Made by a program: the position numbers and the translations under genes
Shown here: piece by piece, positions 1-8,082 of the stretch
Layout: each line of letters starts with the position of its first letter
Numbering within the stretch: position 1 is the first letter of the stretch
Notes under the pieces: model-generated
Seen by the model: only the letters and a program-made list of their open reading frames with translations
Databases searched by the model: none
What the model was told of the DNA's origin: nothing
Origin: CAZART01 sp964487555
Lineage (GTDB): Bacteria; Bacteroidota; Rhodothermia; Rhodothermales; VXPQ01
Reading direction: 5' to 3'
Length of the DNA stretch: 27,826 nt
Assembly (NCBI GenBank): GCA_964487555.1
Contig: CAZART010000070.1
Coordinates: 1 to 27,826 of the forward strand

Positions 1-45
1 CAGCAAAAGTGCGACTGCGATGAGGATCAATATCGGTCGATGCAT
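1..45 (-). CDS. 5' end of a secreted or membrane protein gene (cut by window edge)
   Basis: An ATG at 45-43 on the minus strand opens a frame that stays open to the window edge. It reads MHRPILILIAVALLL: a short basic start followed by a strongly hydrophobic stretch, as in a signal peptide or first membrane helix. Only 15 codons are visible, so the product cannot be named. No clear Shine-Dalgarno site precedes the start. Confidence 0.45.
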   Translation of the reverse strand, partial: MHRPILILIAVALLL

Positions 46-432
46 GGTCGGCTAACATGTACGTAATAGGGGTCTGGTCGTAGACCGGATTCGGAATGTT
101 TGGTTCTAGAAGATCGGCAAGGATGCCGACATCGGCATCCAACTCGCGAGCCGGCTGACCGCCGGATCGGCGGACGCCCTGACCGTTCTGCGGCCCGAGG
201 GGATCGCATGATTTATTCTGTCGTCGTAATTTGCGGGCTCTTGTGGAGGGGCTGAAGAGCTGAAACGTCCACAAGTCAATCCGTCATTGCGTCATATGCT
301 TGTTTCGTAAACATTCGTGCTTGTGAGGGGCCTCACGGCCCGCACACGCATGCTCTTCCTCGGATCCTGTGTCCCGGCGCTCGCCTGGTGCAGGATGCCG
401 CGTGCGTTTACGTTTTTCGAGCCAATCAGATC
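46..432. other. Intergenic region, divergent promoters expected
   Basis: No supported gene lies here. The region separates the minus-strand secreted-protein gene from plus-strand rsgA, so both promoters should be in it, but I see no convincing promoter hexamers. Positions 110-211 (plus) form a 33-codon stretch between a TAG and a TGA with protein-like composition (for example DIGIQLASRLTAG). It has no start codon and could be a tiny gene remnant. Confidence 0.4.
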
Positions 433-1494
433 ATGACGCTTTCTTCCCTTGGATGGAGCGACGAGTTTGCACGCTCCTTCGATGCCTTAGGCCACGACGC
501 TCTCATCCCCGCTCGCATCGCGCGTCAGGACCGCAATCACTATGTGGTGCTGGACGGCCGACGCGCTCTTACGGCGCATGTCGTAGGTCGTCTGTTGTAC
601 GCCGATGAGAGTCTTCCGGCTGTCGGCGACTGGGTGGCGATTGACGCGTTCGACGACGAAGAGGCCGTCATCCACGCCGTGCTTCCGCGGCGAAGCGCCT
701 TCACGAGAAAAGAGGCCGGGGCGGTCACGCGAGAACAGGTCCTCGTCGCCAACGTCGACCTCGCCTTTCTGGTGAGCGGCCTCGACTTCGATTTCAATCT
801 GCGCCGCATCGAGCGGTACCTCGTCCAGGCGTCTGCCGGCGGCGCGACGCCGGTGATCGTGCTCAACAAAGCCGATTTATGCGACGACGTCGAGTTGCGA
901 GTTGCCGAGGTTTCTCGCGTGGCCCCGTCTGTAGAGGTCGTCGTAGTGAGCGCAGTGACCGGCTTTGGCTCTGCCAGGCTGCGGACCTTTCTCCGACCGG
1001 GGATGACCGTCGTATTCCTGGGATCCTCCGGAGTCGGCAAGTCGTCGCTGGCTAATCGCCTGCTCGGCGAAGATCGACAGGAGGTGCAACCGGTGCGGGC
1101 GGACGATAGCCGCGGCCGGCACACGACGTCCTTCCGCGAGCTTATCGTACTTCCCGGCGGGGGCATTCTGGTCGATACGCCGGGTCTCCGTGAGCTGCAA
1201 CTCTGGGGTGACGGATCAGATCTGGAATCGGCATTTCCGGAGATTGAGGCACTTGCCCGCGGCTGCCGTTACCGCGACTGTTCCCACGAGGTGGAACCCG
1301 GCTGCGAAGTGCTGCTCGCCGTCGAAGAATGTCGTCTCGATGTAGACCGTTACGCCAGCTATCTAAAGCTGCGCCGTGAACTGCAGTACCTCGATCGCCG
1401 GAAGGATGAGGTCGGGATCATCGAAGACAAGCGGCGACACAGACAGTTCGGGCGCCTGCGCTCGCGCATCAACCGTAACAACCCCAAGCGGTGA
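433..1494 (+). CDS. rsgA: Ribosome small-subunit-dependent GTPase A
   Basis: This is a circularly permuted GTPase that binds the 30S subunit late in assembly and hydrolyses GTP during maturation. An N-terminal OB-fold-like region covers about residues 25-90. The G motifs then follow in permuted order: NKAD (145-148), SAVTG (173-177), the P-loop GSSGVGKSS (197-205) and DTPG (248-251). A C-terminal zinc knuckle has C278, C283, H285 and C291. The 353-residue length suits the family. An upstream in-frame ATG at 388 would add 15 poorly conserved-looking residues. I chose 433 because MTLSSLGW reads like the family start. The gene stands alone and converges with the lipoprotein gene downstream. Confidence 0.95.
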   Translation: MTLSSLGWSDEFARSFDALGHDALIPARIARQDRNHYVVLDGRRALTAHVVGRLLYADESLPAVGDWVAIDAFDDEEAVIHAVLPRRSAFTRKEAGAVTREQVLVANVDLAFLVSGLDFDFNLRRIERYLVQASAGGATPVIVLNKADLCDDVELRVAEVSRVAPSVEVVVVSAVTGFGSARLRTFLRPGMTVVFLGSSGVGKSSLANRLLGEDRQEVQPVRADDSRGRHTTSFRELIVLPGGGILVDTPGLRELQLWGDGSDLESAFPEIEALARGCRYRDCSHEVEPGCEVLLAVEECRLDVDRYASYLKLRRELQYLDRRKDEVGIIEDKRRHRQFGRLRSRINRNNPKR

Positions 1495-1541
1495 ACAGCT
1501 CTCGGCAGCCGAAGTCGATGCGAGGGACCTTTCGGAGGACG

Positions 1542-2012
1542 TCATTGCATGCGTATCGAGATCGGCTCGATGCTCGAATTCTTATAGGCCCAGTTCTGAG
1601 CCAGCGCTGAGACGACGAGCACGCGCGGTTTACCGGAGGTGGACGCCTCGTATCGCGCGCGCAGGACCGCAACAGGGCATTTCGCCATGACCTCGTCGAT
1701 CGGCACAAACTGCCGTTCGAGCCCGACTCCGACGGTGCGCTGCACGCTGACGGCGGGCGCGAGCCGGCGCAGGCCGGACGAATCGGACGCGAAAAACGTG
1801 ACGTGCAGCGGTTTTGCTCGAGACGCCACGATCCACGTCGACGAATCCGCGGTGGTGATCTCGTGCGTCGTTTCGGTATATGAACCCGGTGCCGTGTACG
1901 TGACAGTGATGCGCACGTCCGGCGGCGTATCATCTCGCTCGGGCTCGCGGAGGCATTCACCGGAAGAACAGGCTACGACATGAAAAAGCGCGGCGATTAG
2001 GAGTCGATTCAC
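1542..2012 (-). CDS. Small predicted lipoprotein, unknown function
   Basis: The product starts VNRLLIAALFHVVACSSGEC, a hydrophobic signal ending in a VVAC lipobox, so it is probably a lipid-anchored envelope protein of 156 residues. The mature part is Cys-poor and beta-rich looking (for example VRITVTYTAPGSYTETT) and may form a small beta-sandwich. I do not recognise the family. The GTG at 2012 puts the signal right at the N-terminus. Another in-frame GTG at 2039 would add nine residues. Neither has a clear ribosome binding site. It is transcribed towards rsgA and ends 47 bp from it. Confidence 0.6.
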   Translation of the reverse strand: MNRLLIAALFHVVACSSGECLREPERDDTPPDVRITVTYTAPGSYTETTHEITTADSSTWIVASRAKPLHVTFFASDSSGLRRLAPAVSVQRTVGVGLERQFVPIDEVMAKCPVAVLRARYEASTSGKPRVLVVSALAQNWAYKNSSIEPISIRMQ

Positions 2013-2074
2013 GGGCTGTGCAGCGTCTGCGGAGAACACGGGGCGCGGAGCCGTACGGGTATCGCGCCGTCACC

Positions 2075-2425
2075 TCATTCCAGCGTTACGAAGATCGAGC
2101 GGCGCGGCTTGCCGTCTACCGTTCTTGTCCGGTGCCCACGGCCGGACGTGTCTTCCACCAACAATACGTCCCCGCCACGAAAACGCCGCTTTCCGCCGTC
2201 GCTCACTTCAATCTCAATCTCGCCGTCAAGCAGGGCGATGTACTGCCGCTGCGGCGCATGATGCCAGTCGTAGTCATAGGAGGGCGCGTTTTCCCGGAAA
2301 ATGATCTCGCGAGCCGCAATGCCGTCCGACAACATGCCGATCTCGCCGGCATCGCGCAGGGGAATCTCTATGTCTTCGAAGTGCGACTCGCCGTCCGGCG
2401 TCGCATATACGCGCGTCACGTTCAT
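2075..2425 (-). CDS. Cupin-domain protein
   Basis: This is a 116-residue single-domain cupin. The region from HHAPQRQYIALLDGE through FRGGDVLLVEDTSGRGH carries the two cupin motifs, with histidines suited to a metal site. The start ATG overlaps the stop of the upstream hydrolase (2422-2425, ATGA), so the two are translationally coupled. Its enzymatic role is unknown. The link to the hydrolase and the nearby ring-cleaving dioxygenase suggests a part in handling aromatic or quinone compounds, but cupins of this size also serve as binding or isomerase domains. Confidence 0.85.
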   Translation of the reverse strand: MNVTRVYATPDGESHFEDIEIPLRDAGEIGMLSDGIAAREIIFRENAPSYDYDWHHAPQRQYIALLDGEIEIEVSDGGKRRFRGGDVLLVEDTSGRGHRTRTVDGKPRRSIFVTLE

Positions 2426-3108
2426 TGCGCATTCGACGTGTTTAGAATATGGGCCAGGAGCTCCCGAACGAATTCGATTTCGTCCTCATTTACCGTGTGA
2501 CCCATTCCTTCATAGATCCGCACGGTGACGTCGCCGCCCAGGCCACGCAGTATGTCGGCCGACTGGTGCACGCGCCGGACCGGTATATGGGCATCTACGT
2601 CGCTGCACCCGAGAAAAATAGGCGTGCCTCGTAGAGAGCCGTCATATTCGAAGAGCTTATCATTCGGCGGCTCCTCCCCTTCTCGAGATCTGGTCCCGAT
2701 CAACCCGCCGCTGAACGCTACGGCGCCGCCGTAGCGTCGAGGATTTCGGGCGACATATTCCAGTCCAAGGCACGCCCCTTGGGAAAAACCGAGCACAACC
2801 GTTCGTTCGTCAGGAATTCCGGCTTCTTCAATCTTCTTGCGGATGTCTTCAATCGCCTGACGGCCGGAGGAAAGCCCCGGCTCATTCCGCTCAATCGGCG
2901 CGAGGAAACTGTTTGGATACCAGGTGTTGCCGCCGGCCTGCGGGGCCAGGTAAGCAACACCAGGCTGTTTTATTTCGTCGGATAGCGGCAGGATACTCTC
3001 TGCCGTAGCGCCGCGGCCGTGAACAAGAATGACGGCTGCCCTTGCACCGTCGAGAGGCGAGCCGGCTTGTACAATCCGGCGGCGCTGATGGGGCCCTTCG
3101 TTCTGCAT
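2422..3108 (-). CDS. Alpha/beta-hydrolase, phospholipase/carboxylesterase family (MhqD-like)
   Basis: This is a cytosolic alpha/beta-hydrolase of 228 residues. The oxyanion-side motif is LVHGRGA (29-34), the nucleophile elbow GFSQG has Ser109, the acid is Asp172 in DAHIP, and the catalytic histidine is His204 in GMGHT. All three residues are in the order and spacing of the PF02230 family. Bacillus subtilis MhqD belongs there and is encoded beside the ring-cleaving dioxygenase MhqE in quinone stress. Here a dioxygenase of that type lies 162 bp upstream on the same strand and a cupin gene overlaps downstream. The substrate is not determined by sequence. Confidence 0.88.
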   Translation of the reverse strand: MQNEGPHQRRRIVQAGSPLDGARAAVILVHGRGATAESILPLSDEIKQPGVAYLAPQAGGNTWYPNSFLAPIERNEPGLSSGRQAIEDIRKKIEEAGIPDERTVVLGFSQGACLGLEYVARNPRRYGGAVAFSGGLIGTRSREGEEPPNDKLFEYDGSLRGTPIFLGCSDVDAHIPVRRVHQSADILRGLGGDVTVRIYEGMGHTVNEDEIEFVRELLAHILNTSNAQ

Positions 3109-3135
3109 GTCGTCGTTTCGTTCGTTCGTGCTCCT

Positions 3136-3283
3136 GCTTCAACGGCCGGCGCAATCCGGTTACGTTTACCTCTTCGGCTGTGCCGCGGAAATCTGTTCAC
3201 GCTTACATGTTCCGTCCGGCCGCGGAGATCCGCTAATGCTTGCATGTTCGGCTGGGCTCCGGAGATCTGTTCACGTCTCGACG
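3136..3283. repeat. Degenerate 37-bp tandem repeats
   Basis: Three consecutive 37-bp units start at 3173, 3210 and 3247. They share a core like CCGCGGAGATCTGTTCACG and mostly end in CATG. A weaker fourth unit fits at 3136-3172. The last unit runs over the stop codon of the dioxygenase gene, which ends at 3271. The array fills the spacer before the MhqD-like gene. No T-tract terminator is present. Its role is unknown. Confidence 0.6.
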
Positions 3284-4212
3284 TCAGGCAGCGCGGCCAT
3301 AATCTCCGCCCGCCTCGACTCCTCCCACGGCGGAAGTCGAAGCTGGAGGCCGAGGGCATCGTCGGGTTCGTCGATGAGAAAGCCCGGCCCGGCGGTCGCA
3401 ACCTCCAGCAGCACGCCGCCGGGCTCACGGAAGTAAATCGACCGGAAGTATTGCCGGTCGCGCACGTCGGTGACGCTATATCCGTGCCGGCGAAGCTCTT
3501 CCTGAACGTCGGTCTGTTCTTCATCGGTTTCGACGGCCAGGGCGACGTGGTGCACTGTGCCGATACCGTTGATGGCGGGCGAGGCTTCCGGTACGTGCAA
3601 GACGTCCAGCACACGCCCTGCTCCACCACCGCGCACGCCGAAACGGATCCGATGGCCTTCTTCACCGGCGACCTCGAATCCGAGCACGTTGCGCAACAGC
3701 TTCTGCGTCGGATCGACGGCGTTGATTACGAGCGTAACGCCGAAGACGCCCCGGATTGCATTCGCCGCATCGACGTCATCGGTTATCCACGGCCTGCGCT
3801 TATCGTTCGGTGCCGCGACAAGCTCCATGATCAGCCCCGACGGATCGTCGAAGCCGATGACGTCCGCACCTAGTATCGAGCCTTTATCTTGCACCGCGAT
3901 ACCGTGACGCGTCAAACGCTTCCTCCAGAAATCCAGTGAGTCTGCCGGCACGGAGAACGACGTCACCGTAATCTGCCCGGCTCCCTTCTCCCCGATGCGT
4001 ACGCCTTTCCCCTCGTAGGGGAAGGTCGTCATGATCGTCCCGGGCGCCCCGCGGCCCGTTCCGTAGTAGAAGTGATAGACGCCCGGGTTGTCGAAATTGA
4101 CGGTCCGCTTGACCAGGCGAAGCCCCAACAATTTCGTATAAAAATCCAGATCCTCCTGGGCATTGCCGACGGTGGCTGTGACGTGGTGTAAGCCGTGGAT
4201 GGATGTGCTCAA
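3271..4212 (-). CDS. Ring-cleaving dioxygenase, two-domain vicinal oxygen chelate fold (MhqE/MhqO/PcpA-like)
   Basis: This 313-residue protein has two glyoxalase-fold domains (about 5-135 and 153-290). Likely Fe(II) ligands are His10 in GLHHVT, His222 in TVHHVALAV and Glu270 in GGVLLEV. This matches the one-His, one-His, one-Glu pattern at positions 11, 227 and 276 of PcpA-type hydroquinone dioxygenases. Relatives in Bacillus (MhqA, MhqE, MhqO) remove hydroquinones and quinone adducts. I start it at TTG 4212 because GGAGG sits seven bases upstream. The frame upstream of that has no family similarity. With the MhqD-like hydrolase downstream it forms an MhqED-like pair. Confidence 0.9.
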   Translation of the reverse strand: MSTSIHGLHHVTATVGNAQEDLDFYTKLLGLRLVKRTVNFDNPGVYHFYYGTGRGAPGTIMTTFPYEGKGVRIGEKGAGQITVTSFSVPADSLDFWRKRLTRHGIAVQDKGSILGADVIGFDDPSGLIMELVAAPNDKRRPWITDDVDAANAIRGVFGVTLVINAVDPTQKLLRNVLGFEVAGEEGHRIRFGVRGGGAGRVLDVLHVPEASPAINGIGTVHHVALAVETDEEQTDVQEELRRHGYSVTDVRDRQYFRSIYFREPGGVLLEVATAGPGFLIDEPDDALGLQLRLPPWEESRRAEIMAALPDVET

Positions 4213-4408
4213 GTTCGTGCCTCCGGTTGTGCTAAAGGCGCTTCTCTCACGTGTGGGAGCCCTGGGGGCCGTGTTTTCGTCGCCCCTACAAGGTACGGCC
4301 GAAGGCGCCGCATTGCGAAGGGAGCGGTTGCGATCTGGGGTTCGAGCCGGGGTGTTCGCGGACGGAACACGAAGTGTACGGAGAAGAACGACGCCGCCGT
4401 CGGCCTCG

Positions 4409-4789
4409 TTATACGGAAAACAAAAGTCCGGCGATGATGGCAACGACGATGAGAAGGAAGCCGGCCACGTACAGCCAGGCCGTGAGGCGCGCCGGTCGGC
4501 TGACCTCGACGTCGACATCGTCGCTGCGGGGTGAAACATCATCCTCCTCAGGCGCCAGGTCGCCGACCATTTTGGCGTCTTCCAGCGCGATGCGGGCGTT
4601 TTGCGCCTCCTCGCTCATCACGAACAGCCTCACCCCTTCGGTAAGCTGTATCGGTGGATGCACATCGTCCGCCACGACGAAGGATGCAATGCCCTGGTCT
4701 TCGAGGAAGCTCTTCGCCACTTCAGCGTCGTGGCGGTTCGTATAGGTCGCGACTACCGCCGTCTCTTCCGAGGATATGTCGCTGGTCAT
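4409..4789 (-). CDS. DUF2007-type protein with C-terminal membrane anchor
   Basis: The N-terminal 75 residues (AVVATYTNRHDAEVAKSFLE onwards, then a GIASFVV strand and VRLFV) match the small ferredoxin-like DUF2007 domain. That domain is annotated as a putative signal-transducing protein. An acidic linker follows (about 78-95), then a single C-terminal transmembrane helix (about 103-124, LTAWLYVAGFLLIVVAIIAG). It would sit as a tail-anchored cytosolic domain. No function is established. It precedes the dioxygenase gene by 196 bp on the same strand, so co-transcription is possible but not evident. Confidence 0.85.
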   Translation of the reverse strand: MTSDISSEETAVVATYTNRHDAEVAKSFLEDQGIASFVVADDVHPPIQLTEGVRLFVMSEEAQNARIALEDAKMVGDLAPEEDDVSPRSDDVDVEVSRPARLTAWLYVAGFLLIVVAIIAGLLFSV

Positions 4790-4905
4790 GTCGGCACCGT
4801 TTGGTCGATCGAATGGGATCGCATGTGGCCTCCAGTTTCATGCGTAGAGGCCGCTACAATATACGTCGAATGGTCATGCCGAACCGAACTGCGAGTCCCT
4901 CGCGC

Positions 4906-4945
4906 GGGAGTGCCCATACCGGCGTGCATGGCGATGGGCACTCCC
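4906..4945. repeat. Perfect 12-bp inverted repeat (hairpin)
   Basis: GGGAGTGCCCAT at 4906-4917 is repeated inverted at 4934-4945 around a 16-base loop. It lies just past the stop of the ArsI/CadI-like gene on the minus strand and may terminate its transcript or protect its 3' end. No U-tract follows the stem on either strand, so it is not a classic intrinsic terminator. Confidence 0.6.
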
Positions 4946-4964
4946 CTATCCGTCCGACGACGCT

Positions 4965-5396
4965 TCAGGCAGCCACCCCCTCGGCGCAGCAGCTCGATTC
5001 ACAGCAGGCGTCCGCCTCCGTACCGTAGAAGCCGGCGCTCTCGCCGTAGGTGTGGAAGACCTCCCACTCGACGCCTTGCGGATCCTTCGCCCACGATTTC
5101 TCCGAGTTCGCGTAGCAGCACGTCGTGTGGCCTTCCACGCGCACGGCAGCGTCGGCCCCGGCGACATTTTCGTACAGCTCCCGCAATTCGGCTTCATCCT
5201 CGGCCTGGATACCCAGATGTTCGATGCCCACCCTGCCCTCTCTTTCGGTGATGGAGAAGTTTACACGGGGGTTGTCGATGAGCCATTTGGCGTAGTCCCC
5301 TTTAGTCACGCTGGGGGCCGTACCAAAAAGCGCGCTGTAGAAATCGATCGACTGCTGCAGGTCGCTAACGCTCAAAGCTACATGGATACGTTTCAT
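4965..5396 (-). CDS. ArsI/CadI family heavy-metal resistance metalloenzyme
   Basis: This single vicinal-oxygen-chelate protein of 143 residues has the ArsI signature. Putative Fe(II) ligands are His5, His60 and Glu112. A vicinal cysteine pair Cys93-Cys94 (TTCCYANSEKSW) is placed like the organoarsenical-binding pair of ArsI C-As lyases. A second cluster, CCESSCC (131-137), sits in the C-terminal tail. ArsI cleaves trivalent methyl- and aromatic arsenicals. CadI is the cadmium-induced relative. I start at ATG 5396 with GAGAGAG upstream. A longer frame to 5495 looks noncoding. No arsR, arsM or arsenite pump is visible nearby, so the lyase assignment rests on residues alone. Confidence 0.85.
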   Translation of the reverse strand: MKRIHVALSVSDLQQSIDFYSALFGTAPSVTKGDYAKWLIDNPRVNFSITEREGRVGIEHLGIQAEDEAELRELYENVAGADAAVRVEGHTTCCYANSEKSWAKDPQGVEWEVFHTYGESAGFYGTEADACCESSCCAEGVAA

Positions 5397-5532
5397 GGTT
5401 CGTCTCTCTCTCTGATTATTAAAAGGGGCATTCCGATGGCGGCCGTTCGACCGCCGCTCACTCAGAGAGTCGTTCATACTGCAAAAAGGACGCATGCTTC
5501 ACGTCGTCTTCGCGAATCTACGAGCCGCGGGC

Positions 5533-6051
5533 TTACAGGTACCGCTCGCGAAGGATCTTCAGATGGTGCGTGACGTGCCCGGCTGAAATGTAGGCGAGGG
5601 CACGAACGGTAAACTCGTTGTCACTGGCGATGCCTCGGCGGGCCCACGCTTCCGCCGGAAGGTTCTGGAAGAACCCCACCGTCGCGGCGCGGACAGCCCG
5701 AAACTCTTCGATATGGCGCTCCAAGGATAGGGCGTTTGAGTCCGCACCAGCCACTGCGATATTCTGATCGAAGTTGGGCAGTTCGCTGTCGAATCCGCGC
5801 GCAAACCAAAAAGCGCGGAATATGAACATGCGTTCGCAGTCATTTAGATGGCCGACGACCTGCCGGATCGTCCATTTTTCGGGGGCATACCGATATAGCG
5901 ACTGGTCGTCCGAGATGCCCTCCAGAAGCGCGAGCGCCACCGGCAGTTGCGCTTTGAGGATCTGACGGATGTCGCCGTCTTCGACCTGATCGATGTACGT
6001 GAAATAGTACGCAGCGGCCTCGGTGCGATCGGGAGCGGTGGTCATGGTCAT
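5533..6051 (-). CDS. DinB-superfamily protein
   Basis: This 172-residue four-helix-bundle protein belongs to the DinB/YfiT superfamily. WTIRQVVGHLNDCER gives His68, and SAGHVTHHLKIL gives His159 and His163, the usual three-histidine metal site. Family members include thiol transferases (bacillithiol or mycothiol dependent) and damage-induced proteins of unknown activity. The start at 6051 is supported by GGAG eight bases upstream. Another ATG lies two codons downstream. It is on the same strand as the ArsI-like gene, 136 bp upstream of it. A joint detoxification role is possible but not demonstrated. Confidence 0.88.
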   Translation of the reverse strand: MTMTTAPDRTEAAAYYFTYIDQVEDGDIRQILKAQLPVALALLEGISDDQSLYRYAPEKWTIRQVVGHLNDCERMFIFRAFWFARGFDSELPNFDQNIAVAGADSNALSLERHIEEFRAVRAATVGFFQNLPAEAWARRGIASDNEFTVRALAYISAGHVTHHLKILRERYL

Positions 6052-6162
6052 CGTGTATCTCCATGCTGGGGTAACAGGCTGACGTCTCATACATCCGGCC
6101 GGTATTCAGGCCGGCTGGAGGCTTGACGGCGCCGATGCCGATCAATCGTGCCGAAGCGCCTC

Positions 6163-7923
6163 CTATGGTGCATCTTCCCGGCCGATCCACGATCGAACAT
6201 TTTCCTCCAATACCGTAAGCGGCACGGCGCCCGAACCGAGCACGACGTCGTGAAATCGGCGCAGGTCGAAGCTGCTGCCGAGCACTCGCTCAGCCTCCGC
6301 ACGCAGCTCACTGATTTTCATCTGCCCCGTCTTGTAGGCCAGGGCCTGCCCGGGCCAGGCGATGTATCGATCGACCTCATTCGTGATGTTGAGCAGGGTA
6401 AGCGCACTGTTTTCGGCCATGTAATCGATGGCCTGCTGCCGGGTCCAGCCCTTCCAGTGCATCCCGGTATCCACCACGAGCCGGAGCGCACGCCACATCT
6501 CGTAGGTGAGCTGTCCGAACCGGCTGTGCGGATCGGTAAAAAAACCCACGTCGTAGCCCAATTGCTCGGAATACAGCGCCCATCCTTCCACAAACGCTGT
6601 GAATCCGCCAAAGCGGCGGAAAGCGGGAAGTCCCTCGAGCTCCTGCATGAGAGCGATTTGAAGATGGTGTCCCGGCACCGCTTCGTGATACGATAGCGAT
6701 TCGATCTCGTAAATCGGACGGCTCTTGAGGTCGTGCGTATTGACCCAGAAGGTCCCCGAACGCGTGCCGTCCCCCGAAGGCCGCGAGTAATAGGCCGTGG
6801 TGGTTCGCGGTGCGATGTAATCGGGAACGGGCTTCAGGCCGTACGGCATCCGCGGAAGATGCCCGAATAGCTTCGGAAGCTCGCCGTCCATCCGCTTCAG
6901 CACGAGTGCAGTCCGCGCCATCAGCTCTTCGGGCGTGTCGACGTAGAACTGCGGATCCGTCCGCAAAAAGTGGATGAACTCCTGAAAGCTGCCTGTAAAA
7001 TCGGTCGCTTGGATCAGTGAGTCCATCTGCGCGCGGATGCGCGCAACCTCGCGAAGCCCCGTTTCGTGCACTTCATCCGGCGTCACGTCCAGCGTCGTAT
7101 AGCTGCGGACCCGCTGCGCATAGAGAGCCCGCCCGCGCGGCAGCTCCGACGCACTGATCCCGTCCCGTGCGGCAGGGACGTACTCTTGCTGGATGAACGC
7201 AAGAAAGTCGCGGTAGCCTGGAACGACGGACCGTTCGACGGCCTCGCGACCGGCCGAGGCGAGCCGCGCTCGCTCCGAGTCGGGAACGCCGGAGGGTAAC
7301 TCCTCGAAGGGTGCCCACAGGAGGCTCTCGGTGGGATCCCTGACGATGTGAGGCCGGATGGTCTCGTCGATGCCGGCCAGAGAGATCGACGGCAGCACCA
7401 TGCCCGTCCGGATCCCTTCCCGCATGAGCTCCAGATGCTGCGCTACCCAGGGACGAAAGGCGTTCAGACGCGCGATGTAATTCTCGTAGTCCTGCGTGTT
7501 GTTGAGCGGGACGTTCTCCGCCAACCGCAAAAAAGAGATATGAAACCCTGAGCGGTTCGTGATGGGAATAAGATGAAGGAGAAGATCGATCTCCTCAAGC
7601 GTCTCCCGGTGCTCCCGCTCGAGAATGTCGTAATTGATGCCGTCCTGTTGCGCGAGCGAGTCGCGAGGAATCGCGCGAAGTCGCTCGAGAAGATTCCGGA
7701 TTGCATCCGCCCGGCGCTGCACATCCTCGGGCGCAACGGATCCGAGCAGGTGATTGTTTCGGTGCTCACCCACACTCGTCGCGAACGTGGGGTATTCGCG
7801 CAGCCGAAATTCCCAGTCCTCTTCAATGAGCTGTTCCAGGCGCTGCGAGGCCGTAGACTGCGCTGCGGCATCGGAGACGATGCACGCGAGCACCAGAAAA
7901 ATGCAGTGGCGAATTTGTGTCAT
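6163..7923 (-). CDS. Secreted DUF885-family hydrolase (putative zinc peptidase)
   Basis: A cleavable signal peptide (about 1-22, ending SDAAAQ) leads into a 560-residue, mostly helical DUF885 protein. The HEAVPGHH motif (413-420) resembles an expanded HExxH zinc site, and EGWALYSEQ (446-454) supplies the downstream glutamate. Both are family hallmarks, and distant similarity to M32/M2-type metallopeptidases has long been noted. It probably acts in the periplasm or outside the cell on peptides, but no substrate is known. GAGGGG ten bases before the ATG supports the start. The gene appears monocistronic. Confidence 0.9.
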   Translation of the reverse strand: MTQIRHCIFLVLACIVSDAAAQSTASQRLEQLIEEDWEFRLREYPTFATSVGEHRNNHLLGSVAPEDVQRRADAIRNLLERLRAIPRDSLAQQDGINYDILEREHRETLEEIDLLLHLIPITNRSGFHISFLRLAENVPLNNTQDYENYIARLNAFRPWVAQHLELMREGIRTGMVLPSISLAGIDETIRPHIVRDPTESLLWAPFEELPSGVPDSERARLASAGREAVERSVVPGYRDFLAFIQQEYVPAARDGISASELPRGRALYAQRVRSYTTLDVTPDEVHETGLREVARIRAQMDSLIQATDFTGSFQEFIHFLRTDPQFYVDTPEELMARTALVLKRMDGELPKLFGHLPRMPYGLKPVPDYIAPRTTTAYYSRPSGDGTRSGTFWVNTHDLKSRPIYEIESLSYHEAVPGHHLQIALMQELEGLPAFRRFGGFTAFVEGWALYSEQLGYDVGFFTDPHSRFGQLTYEMWRALRLVVDTGMHWKGWTRQQAIDYMAENSALTLLNITNEVDRYIAWPGQALAYKTGQMKISELRAEAERVLGSSFDLRRFHDVVLGSGAVPLTVLEENVRSWIGREDAP

Positions 7924-8082
7924 TTATTCCCCTCGGCTGATATGTCCACAGGATAAGCCTCGCCGGTCATAGAGGATACGGGCTTAAGGACGCGCGCGCC
8001 TCACGAGTCTTCTCAGTCGACCTAGCCCGGGTCACCTCCCCCACGCTCGGCCGGAAGACGGACGTGCAGTCAGCGACGACAA

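Noticed and set aside
388..432. Longer rsgA starting at ATG 388
   Set aside because: The extra 15 residues (MQDAACVYVF onwards) do not look like the family N-terminus and no properly spaced ribosome binding site precedes them.
3136..3283. CRISPR array
   Set aside because: The 37-bp units are directly adjacent and degenerate, without unique spacers, and no cas genes are present anywhere in the window.
4213..4542. N-terminal extension of the ring-cleaving dioxygenase
   Set aside because: The extension is compositionally unnatural, while TTG 4212 has an ideally spaced GGAGG and gives the family length.
4906..4945. Classic rho-independent terminator
   Set aside because: The 12-bp stem is perfect but neither strand has a U-tract after it, so it is listed only as an inverted repeat.
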